From Leptolyngbyaceae cyanobacterium clean351 (GTDB taxonomy: Bacteria > Cyanobacteriota > Cyanobacteriia > DAIDHW01): DNA of 64,000 bases. Location: positions 24,656-88,655 of the forward strand of contig DAIDHW010000006.1 of assembly GCA_027451865.1 (NCBI GenBank). Reading direction: 5' to 3'. Below the pieces are notes generated by a model. That model was not told the origin of the DNA. It worked only from the letters and a program-made list of their open reading frames with translations, and searched no databases. Position 1 is the first letter of the stretch; each line of letters opens with the position of its first letter. Below, one piece after another: positions 7,697-14,782 of this stretch. A program made the position numbers and the translations under genes.

Positions 7697-9253
7697 ATGT
7701 GGGAGGAACTATTGAGTATGTCTGACAACTGCCCCCAGGCCCTGAGACCGGTTTATGCAACCAAAGACATCAATGAACCCATCCTCCTTTACGAAGGAGA
7801 CCTAGAAATTGAGCAGGGTGATAATCGGCTCCAGGGCTGCGGAAAATTGGAGTTTGACTGGCTCCCAAATCCTATGGTTAGGTTTACGTTTGAGGTTGAA
7901 TGTGGTCTCGATTTTCAAGGCTCTCCAAGTTATAAGGCAAAATGTGTGGCTGTTGAATGTGGTCTCGATTTTCAAGGCTCTCCAAGTTATAAGGCAAAAT
8001 GTGTGGCTGCTGATGGCTCACAAGCTGATCTTCAACTCGGCAAGAAAGCCACATTGAGATCACCGGACAAGTCTATTTCTGCAGAAGTGAATTTATCAGG
8101 ACTTGCTCTCGATCCTCTTAGGGGGATAACAGAATTTGGAGGTTATGCACTTAAGCCAATTTATGTCGGCCGCGCAGAAGATTTATCCTATATCTTGTTT
8201 CATGTTGTCAATTTTTATGATTTCCCTCAAAGAACTGAACTGGGAGACGGTATCTGGAAAATAACTCTAGACCGGGTAAAAAATGCCTATGAACTAATCC
8301 AATCCCTCAAGCAAAAGAGCGGTTTTGCCATCACCTACGTCGGTAAACTAGAAAGGTCTGATGGCCAAAAGTTTACGGGTGAGGAAGCTGTTAAGTTTCT
8401 GGATATTTGTTTTAACTTCTTGTCATTCGCCAGTGGTTTTCGGGTACCTATCATCCTCCTGGTTGGTTATGATGCTTCTGGTCAGAAAGCTTGGGAATAC
8501 TGGAGTGAGCGGATAGGAACCCCCTGGCGTCCGGTGATTAGCTGGTTCCCTAAGACTGAAAGTCAAGCACTGGCCGACCTATTCCCCGGATTCTTAAGGT
8601 GGCATCAAGACCCAGCCTGGAGTGAGCATGCACTTTTTATTTTGAATTGTCATCTTGAGGCTAATCTCTGTGCAGGAATGATACAGGGATCCATAGTTCT
8701 TGTACAGATAGCCTTGGAGTCAATTGCTTGGATCGTCCTGGTTAAGCAGAATAAAACCATAAGTTCTGAAGGGTTCGAGAGGCTCTCCGCATCCGATAAA
8801 CTCCGCCTCTTGCTGGCAAATTACCGTATTCCCCTGGAAATCCCCTCCGAATGTCAACCCCGCTCGCATGAGCCATCACTAGCTGAGAAAATCCAACAAA
8901 ATGAGCCAAGACCAAAACTACTTAAGTACCTCAATGAGTTAAATCAGAGGCAGAACTGTAAGTGGACTGATGCCCCCTACGCCCTGACCGACTTCCGCAA
9001 CGACGTTACCCACCCCAGATCTAAAATTCCCCGAGAGCCTGCCGACCTGGTTAGGAATGCGTGGTCTGATGCCTATTGGATGTACCTATGGTACCTAGAT
9101 CTGGTCTTGTTAGCTCTATTCCAATACAAGGGGCATTATATAAGTCGCCTCCCGCAATATAGAGATGACTCGACAATACCCCGACAGACTGGTGAGCCAG
9201 ATATTGTTCCTTGGATGGAACCCCAACCAGGGTTTTGCAGTACCGGATTATAA
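7697..9253 (+). CDS. HEPN-like protein with an internal duplication (putative defence RNase)
   Basis: A 518-residue cytoplasmic protein with a beta-rich N-terminal part (about residues 25-150) and a helical C-terminal part. Near residue 435 the segment TDFRNDVTHP has the R-x4-H pattern of HEPN ribonucleases, within a run of helices (ANLCAGMIQGSIVLVQIALESIAW before it, DAYWMYLWYLDLVLLALF after). This recalls cyanobacterial proteins with a YopA-central or ApeA-like architecture, but I cannot confirm the family. Residues about 67-104 are two perfect copies of a 19-residue unit encoded by a 57-bp direct repeat. The start is uncertain: ATG at 7697 or 7718. The gene is AT-rich relative to its surroundings and lies beside a PIN cassette and an AlbA_2/ParA operon. 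Confidence 0.55.
   Translation: MWEELLSMSDNCPQALRPVYATKDINEPILLYEGDLEIEQGDNRLQGCGKLEFDWLPNPMVRFTFEVECGLDFQGSPSYKAKCVAVECGLDFQGSPSYKAKCVAADGSQADLQLGKKATLRSPDKSISAEVNLSGLALDPLRGITEFGGYALKPIYVGRAEDLSYILFHVVNFYDFPQRTELGDGIWKITLDRVKNAYELIQSLKQKSGFAITYVGKLERSDGQKFTGEEAVKFLDICFNFLSFASGFRVPIILLVGYDASGQKAWEYWSERIGTPWRPVISWFPKTESQALADLFPGFLRWHQDPAWSEHALFILNCHLEANLCAGMIQGSIVLVQIALESIAWIVLVKQNKTISSEGFERLSASDKLRLLLANYRIPLEIPSECQPRSHEPSLAEKIQQNEPRPKLLKYLNELNQRQNCKWTDAPYALTDFRNDVTHPRSKIPREPADLVRNAWSDAYWMYLWYLDLVLLALFQYKGHYISRLPQYRDDSTIPRQTGEPDIVPWMEPQPGFCSTGL
7895..8008 (+). repeat. Perfect in-frame 57-bp tandem duplication
   Basis: The unit at 7895-7951, beginning GTTGAATGTGGTCTCG, is repeated without any mismatch at 7952-8008. 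It encodes 19 residues (VECGLDFQGS...KCVA) twice, so the reading frame is preserved. Complete identity, including third codon positions, indicates a very recent event or an assembly artefact. Confidence 0.97.
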
Positions 9254-9455
9254 GTAGCCCTTGATTTCTAAGGCTTGCTTCTACATCCTCTAACCCTGGA
9301 TACTTCATCAACAATCCTGCAAACCCTGGTGAGGGAGGGTCACCGCCCCCAAACCCCTCAGGATTATCCCCCCTTAACCCTAGCTTCCTAGCCCCCGTTA
9401 GCCCCCAGGAGCTGAGTGGTCGAGGAACCCCTAGAGGAGCTCAACATCCAAGCCT
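9254..9455. other. Intergenic gap between convergent genes
   Basis: About 200 bases between the HEPN-like gene and the end of the ParA gene. It holds only short frames with no recognisable family, and a C-rich stretch. No convincing terminator is seen. Confidence 0.5.
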
Positions 9456-10462
9456 CTACCCGCCTAGAGTAAGGCCGACTGCCCCGGCGATCCTTTGGGC
9501 TAGTTGTTCAAAATCCTGGTAAGCCCGCTGCGCCGCAGTAGCGTGGGCACCTAGGGCCCCGTCCGCCGGCTTGAGGTGGAAGATGGGTTTACGGGCTTCC
9601 TGGGCTAGGGGCATCAGACTTTGGTAGTTTTTTAACAGCGCCAGGCACTCCGGATCCTCATTCACACTCTGGTTGCAGTAGTCCTGCTCCCCCAGCACCA
9701 CCTGGTGGTAAACCTCGGGAATCTGCTCCATCCACCGCCCAAAAGCCTTAACCGGCCGGTCTAGGCGGACCACATGCTGCAAGATGACGTAACCGACCGG
9801 CTGCATCTGGCCCGGGGGGAGGTCTAAGCCCGCGGCCTGGTTTCTGCTAGTTCTCTCCTGCCACTGTTGCCGCCACCGCTCCAGGGTCGGCCCCAGGTTT
9901 TTTAATCCCTGGAGCGAGAAAAGATCCGGTGACAGGGGGACTACTACGTAGTCGGCAGCGATTAAGGCTGAGCGGTTGATTGCCCCCAAATTCGGCCCTA
10001 GATCCACCAAAACCACCGCTGCATTTGTCATACGTATCCCCCGCTGTAGCAGCCGCCAAAAGGCCGAAATCACCCGAAAAGACCTCGCATTGCCGTCTAG
10101 ACAACTAGGCCACTGGGTAGATAGTTCATCCTCAAATTTAGACAGATCCAGATCTCCATTCAACAGCCCCACCTCCCATAGGGAATCATCAACCGACTCA
10201 ACTAGCGGGTCAGAAATATCCCCGGTCCCCTCTATATAAGGGCTTAAAACACCGGAAAACCGTGTTAGGTCTCGGCCGCTAACCAAATCTCCTCTAGTCT
10301 TTCCTCGGCCAAAAAAGCAGCGGTCAAGTTGGCCTGGGGATCAAAGTCGGCCACCAAAACCCGCAGGCCCAAGTCATGGTACATCCAGGCCAGGTGATAG
10401 ACCAGGGAAGTCTTCCCCACCCCGCCCTTGTTATTAAAAAAGGCAATTACCGGGGGATTCAT
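9456..10462 (-). pseudogene. ParA-family ATPase interrupted by a frameshift
   Basis: The N-terminal part (10462 down to 10265) begins MNPPVIAFFNNKGGVGKTSL, with the deviant Walker A KGGVGKT and the DFDPQANLT motif. It ends at a stop just after ERLEEIW. The rest of the protein continues in another frame from about 10286 to 9456 (GVLSPYIEGTGDI, RVISAFWRLL, VLVDLGPNLGAINRSAL, MPLAQEARKPIFHLKPADGA). A one-base shift near 10270-10290 would join them into a normal-length ParA of about 330 residues. Its ATG overlaps the stop of the upstream AlbA_2 gene (ATGA). Either a true pseudogene or a sequence error. Confidence 0.8.
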
Positions 10463-11644
10463 AGCGCCCGCCTCACAATCACCGCCGTGTAGGTGTCCTC
10501 CAACAGAAACTCTGGGGGTGGGTTGCCATTTTGTGCCAAGGCTTGCCTAGCCGCGGGGATGCCAGAACCAAACCTTTGGACATAGCCTAACTCCTTCATC
10601 ACCCCGGCCAGATGAGGGTTGCGGTAATCCGTCACACCCTGGCCGAAGTTTCCCCGGGTCACCTGGCCAAACGGTCCCCCAGGGTTGTGGATTTCAAGGC
10701 GGTCTTGATACCAGTAAAGTCTCACCCGGGCGTGGGTTTGTTCATAGGAGCGGTGCATGACCGCATTTCTAGCCAGCTGGGGCTTCTAGGGGGTAGTCAC
10801 CCCGCCGGACCTCTAGGGGACCCCGGGCGATATCGGAGGCTGTGGAGATGTTGATTTTGAGCACCTCATCTAGTTGGCGGAGGATATCCATTAGGGTGCC
10901 GCTAATTTCCTTTTGGTCTTTGATCGGGTCAACTAGTTCCAGACCATCGATCCGCAGAAACTGCACGTAGTACCCGGGGATAAATTGAGTCGGGTTTATC
11001 CCCCTCACCATCAGGCCCAAGACCGTAGGGTGAGGTTCAGGCCCGGGGGTGACCAGGCGCAAGGATGCTAACTGTTGCCCTAGGGGGCGCTGATTCTCCC
11101 GCAGGACCTCCGGGTTTAGAGTCGCGGGTAGATGGGAAAACCGCAAAAAATCCAGATTCAGGTCAGCTAAGGTAGCCGATGGTAAGGGACTGATGTCGAA
11201 GAGTATGTCCCGGGCGCGGCGCTTTTCGGTCAGGCGCCATTCCTCCTCGGCGGTCGCTAAAGCTCGGCGGGGCCCAACGCGAATCCATACCCGACCGTCA
11301 AACCTGACCGGTGGGTCAGCAGATGGCTCTAACACCACCACCGCCACTGGACAGCCATTGATCACCTGCTGCCGCACACTCAATACCGGGAAGGGTAATA
11401 TGTTACCGTTGGACCTCATGTCCGCTAAGAGTCTTAATAATTCATCAGTAACCCTCAGGTTGGCACAGGTACCATCATCATTTACACCAATAAATATAAC
11501 TCCAGGCTGTCGATAGTTAGGTCGGTCGTTAGCAAAAGCACAAATAGCCATCTGAATGTCTTTGCGGTCACTAGCTGATGCCTTACGCTCAACCCGCTCT
11601 GACTCTAAATCCCTAAATAAATTCTCTAAATCCTGCTCATTCAT
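10459..11644 (-). pseudogene. AlbA_2 (Schlafen-type) ATP-binding protein interrupted by a frameshift
   Basis: The N-terminal part (11644-10769) has the AlbA_2 signature SERVERKAS, IQMAICAFANDRP and GVIFIGVNDDG, then a helical middle region. The C-terminal part (in another frame, down to 10459) is a GHKL/RecG-like segment: LEIHNPGGPFGQV, DYRNPHLAGVMKELGYVQRFGSG. A single-base deletion near 10787-10793 breaks the expected EA-x-QLARNAVMHRSYE junction. Intact relatives are about 390-480 residues and are annotated as putative DNA-binding/ATP-binding regulators, often in defence or mobile islands. It overlaps the small gene upstream and ParA downstream by 4 bases each, so the three form one operon. 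Confidence 0.8.
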
Positions 11645-11838
11645 CCCGGGGGTATCCTAAGTATTTCAATCACAGTGCCGGTTAACTCTTCCCCCAAAGA
11701 ACTTTCCATAACCGATCCAATTCTAAACCTGCCCCGGCTATCATGCCCGCACCCCTCCTTAGCCGTCACTGACTGCGATCCATGGACTTGCCAACCCCGA
11801 CACACCAGATATACTATGGTTTTCAAGTTCTCAATCAT
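11641..11838 (-). CDS. Small unknown protein, first gene of the AlbA_2-ParA operon
   Basis: A 65-residue frame starting MIENLKTIVYLVCRGWQVHG and ending in VIEILRIPPG. I do not recognise it. Its stop overlaps the AlbA_2 start (ATGA at 11644-11641), the same arrangement as the next junction, which supports it being a real gene of the operon. There are two cysteines and a basic centre, and no signal peptide or membrane segment. Confidence 0.45.
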   Translation of the reverse strand: MIENLKTIVYLVCRGWQVHGSQSVTAKEGCGHDSRGRFRIGSVMESSLGEELTGTVIEILRIPPG

Positions 11839-12169
11839 GACTGGGCAATAATCCCCCTAACCCTGGAAGCACCTAGGAGTGTTGGGTCCGCCTAGCCCCT
11901 GCCCAGAGGAGCCGAAACCCGGGGAGGTGTGCTCCCTACCTTCCCCTAGGGGGGAGCTTAACCACCAACCCCACAATCACCCTGGACCCCTTCTGGAGAT
12001 TAAAACTTTGGGAATTAAACCTCTAGCCATGAAGAACACTAGACCCTAGGGACCAGGGGGGAGGACTCAGCCTTGGGAATCTGGTCACCTCATCCCGGGA
12101 CTACAAAACTTTTCATACTCAACCAATAAGCACTTTTCATACTCAACCAATAAGCCGAGTAAGTAAAGA
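11839..12169. other. Gene-free region ahead of the pentapeptide gene
   Basis: About 330 bases without a supported gene between two divergent units. It contains two CCCTAGGG palindromes (11944-11951, 12044-12051) and, at its right end, the 24-bp tandem repeat described separately. Confidence 0.6.
12108..12155 (+). repeat. Perfect 24-bp tandem direct repeat
   Basis: Two identical, directly abutting copies (12108-12131 and 12132-12155) of a unit beginning ACTTTTCATACTCAACC and ending AATAAGC, just 14 bases before the GTG of the pentapeptide gene. The position suggests a regulatory site or a simple recent duplication. Confidence 0.95.
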
Positions 12170-13253
12170 GTGGTCATCATCGACTATCAAGGCTACGACG
12201 CCACCGTCCATCCCCTCCCCGCCGGCCACTTTCGTGGGCAACACTTTGGGGGAGTAAATTTTACCGGTGCCATTCTCCGGGAGTACGACCTATCTCACTG
12301 CAACCTCCAGGGCGCTAACCTCGAGGAGGCTAACCTGGTGGGAGCCAATCTCTAGGGGGCCTACTGCCAGGAGGCTAATCTTATCTGGAGGGGGTGGATC
12401 TGCAGGGGGCAGACCTCCAGGGTGCTAACCTCGAGGAGGCTAACCTATTTCAGCCAGGCCAGGTGGTTAAACACCACCTATTGGGGGTCGCCGCCCACTA
12501 TGCCGTCGTGATTGGTCCTGACTGCACCCTTGGTTGGACTCACCATTCCACCCTAGAGGTCAGGCCCATCCAGGGGATTTCCTGGGAGGCGGTGCCGGTG
12601 CAGGCCTTGCCCTGGGAGCAGATCCATGCCAACATCAAGGCCTTCGAGGAAGCCTTACAAGGCCCCAACCCACCCCGCTATCACCTGCTGGAATTTAACT
12701 GTGAACACTGGGCCACTCTGATCAAAGCTACTCTAGACAAACTGGTTCGGTCAAGTTTGGGTCTGTCCAGATCCTTGCGGGGGCCATGGTGATGGGCAGC
12801 GCCTCGGCGGGGACTGTAGTCACGATCGCTTCCGGATTGGGGGCAGCAGCCAGCACCGGCACTGCCATCAGCAGCCTCAGTGGGGCAGTGGCTACCAATG
12901 CTGCCCTAGCCTGGCTCGGGGGCGGGGCCCTGGCCGCCGGGGGGGGCGGGATCGCAGCCGGTAGCGCCCTGTTGGCTTTGGTGTCTACTGGGGGGGCAGT
13001 AGTCGCCGTCGCCGGCCTGGGGATGATCACCAAGCAGGTGTGGGAAAACCTGAATGAGGAGGACCGTCAGGCGGTAATCAGAGCGGTGGACCAGGCAACT
13101 CCCGCCCAGGTCAAGGTCTTTACCCAGGCCTTCGGGGAATCCATCTGGCCGGCGGTGGGTCAGGCAACTAAGCAGGTGGGATACTTCGCCTACTTGAAAA
13201 CCCAGGACCTGCTGTACAAGGCCACCCAGCAGGTGGGGAATTGGCTGCGGTAG
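12170..13253 (+). pseudogene. Broken pentapeptide-repeat / LRAT-like / glycine-rich gene
   Basis: Three consecutive pieces look like one former gene. Piece 1 (12170-12355, GTG start) is pentapeptide repeats (CNLQGANLEEANLVGANL) ending at a TAG where CAG would be expected; pentapeptides continue in frame beyond it (GAYCQEANL). A frameshift at about 12380-12394 leads to piece 2 (to 12792): more pentapeptides, then an LRAT-type domain with AAHYAVVIG and the cysteine motif FNCEHWATL. A second shift near 12740-12785 leads to piece 3 (to 13253): a glycine zipper ALAWLGGGALAAGGGGIAAG and a helical tail. Alternatively, piece 3 (ATG 12786) is a separate overlapping gene. Confidence 0.6.
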
Positions 13254-13597
13254 CAGGGGCGGACATGGGGTCAGCTTGCGGCCCCAAAAGGTCATCACCT
13301 AGTAGCTCTTAATCACCACTGTGGTTACCGGAGGGGGCCACAACTGGTTTTATCACGGGTGTGACGGTCCATTCACCGAGCCCTAGCAGCTCTTGCGGGG
13401 AGTAGGGCTGAGGGGGAGAGTGCACCGACCCTCTCTAGAGCTCGCGGCTCGGGGTAACTGCCCACGGGCAACCATCTGGACCGTTTATACTATAATTAAA
13501 GTACAATGGTCTAATTAAAGTACAATAGTCCCGGCCCACCGCAACGCCTCGACACCCCCTCGCCCCCTGTGGCAGGATCCAACAGAAAACCCCCTGC
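13254..13597. other. Gene-free region upstream of the TPR gene
   Basis: About 340 bases without a supported gene. The right part is AT-rich and carries the promoter-like repeat at 13491-13526. A weak hairpin (TGGGG/CCCCA at about 13265-13285) follows the preceding gene. Confidence 0.5.
13491..13526 (+). promoter_or_regulatory. TATAAT box and duplicated 15-mer upstream of the TPR gene
   Basis: A consensus TATAAT lies at 13491-13496. TAATTAAAGTACAAT occurs at 13493-13507 and again at 13512-13526, a 19-base spacing, close to two helical turns. This is a plausible promoter with a two-site regulator target for the gene starting at 13598. No clear -35 box was found. Confidence 0.4.
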
Positions 13598-14776
13598 TTG
13601 CAATTGAGGCTCCCCTTGCGGATCTTTGTCATTAAACTGGTGGCCAGCGTACTTCTGGCCCAAGTCCCCCAACCCACCCCTATCCAGATCCCCGTTATTC
13701 CCCCCTCCAACCCTGCCCCTGTGGCCACACCAGCTAACGCCACCCCCGACCCGGCCAAGGCGCACCTTGAGGAACTCTTGGAGCAGGCAGGCAAGCTGGT
13801 GGACGCCAAACAGTACGGCGCCGCCCTGCAGATTTACCAGAAAGCCTTACCCCTCGCCCCCAACGACCCGCGGATTCCAGCCGGGATTGGTTATCTGCAA
13901 GCTCTCCAGGGTAATTATGCCGATGCGGCCCAGGCCTTTGAACAAGCGGTTAGCCTCGACCCCAAAAACAATTACTACCAGTACGCCCTAGCCTCAGTCC
14001 TGGCCGAAAATGGGGACAACTCCCAAGCAGAGGTCGCCTACCGCCAAAGCACAATCCTAAACCCGCGGTTTGCCGACGCCTGGTTGGGCCTCGGAACCGT
14101 AGAGGCTCGGCAGCAGGAATACCCCCAGGCCGAAGCCGCCTTTCAGTTCGCCATTCGCCTCAACCCCCATAATCCCCAAGGCTACATCTCCCTCGGCTCT
14201 ATCCTCCAGCAGCAAGGAGACCCCGAGGCGGCCCTAGTCCTGTTTCGCCATGCCCTGAAACTCAACCCCCATGACCCGGACCTGCAGTTGGCCATCGGCA
14301 GTACCCTCCTGAGCATGGGAAACCTCACCGCTGCCACCCAGGTATTTAATCAGCTGCGCCGCCAGCAGCCCCGCAATGCCGACCTAGCCCTGAAGATCGG
14401 CCAGCTTTACCAGCTAAACAAGGACCTAGTCCAGGCGGCGGCAGCCTACAACCAGGCGGCGGCCCTGCAACCAGACTTAGAGGCCGCCCAGGTGGCCCTC
14501 GGGGAAGTAGACCTGCTTCAAAGCGACTACCAGGCGGCGGTCCCGGTCTACCAACGGGTGCTCGCCCTAGACCCCAATAATGCGGAAGCCTACTACAACT
14601 ATGGCCTTGCCCTGTACAACCTCCAGGAGCCGGATCTAGCCCTTACCGCCCTCGAGCAAGCCCAAACCCTCTTCCAGCAGCGCCAGGACCAGGTTGCCCT
14701 CGCCAAGGTCCAAAAGCTCCTGCAGCAAATTCAAACCAGCGTTCCAGCCCCTAACTTCACCCCACCCACCCCCTAG
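13598..14776 (+). CDS. Exported TPR-repeat protein
   Basis: A 392-residue protein with a short hydrophobic N-terminus (about residues 8-22, IFVIKLVASVLLAQ) that may be a signal peptide or anchor, a Pro-rich linker, then about eight tetratricopeptide repeats from residue 50 on (for example GNYADAAQAFEQAVSLDPKN and GDPEAALVLFRHALKLNPHD). TPRs are protein-docking scaffolds, and no catalytic part is seen. The start is the TTG at 13598; no ATG is available in frame upstream. Six bases separate it from the addB-like gene. Confidence 0.75.
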   Translation: MQLRLPLRIFVIKLVASVLLAQVPQPTPIQIPVIPPSNPAPVATPANATPDPAKAHLEELLEQAGKLVDAKQYGAALQIYQKALPLAPNDPRIPAGIGYLQALQGNYADAAQAFEQAVSLDPKNNYYQYALASVLAENGDNSQAEVAYRQSTILNPRFADAWLGLGTVEARQQEYPQAEAAFQFAIRLNPHNPQGYISLGSILQQQGDPEAALVLFRHALKLNPHDPDLQLAIGSTLLSMGNLTAATQVFNQLRRQQPRNADLALKIGQLYQLNKDLVQAAAAYNQAAALQPDLEAAQVALGEVDLLQSDYQAAVPVYQRVLALDPNNAEAYYNYGLALYNLQEPDLALTALEQAQTLFQQRQDQVALAKVQKLLQQIQTSVPAPNFTPPTP

Positions 14777-14782
14777 CCCCCC

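Noticed and set aside
9416..9472. 18-codon plus-strand frame VVEEPLEELNIQASTRLE
   Set aside because: Too short, no ribosome binding site, no known family; at most the tail of a lost gene.
12108..12155. Possible CRISPR array
   Set aside because: Only two abutting copies with no spacer and no cas genes nearby.
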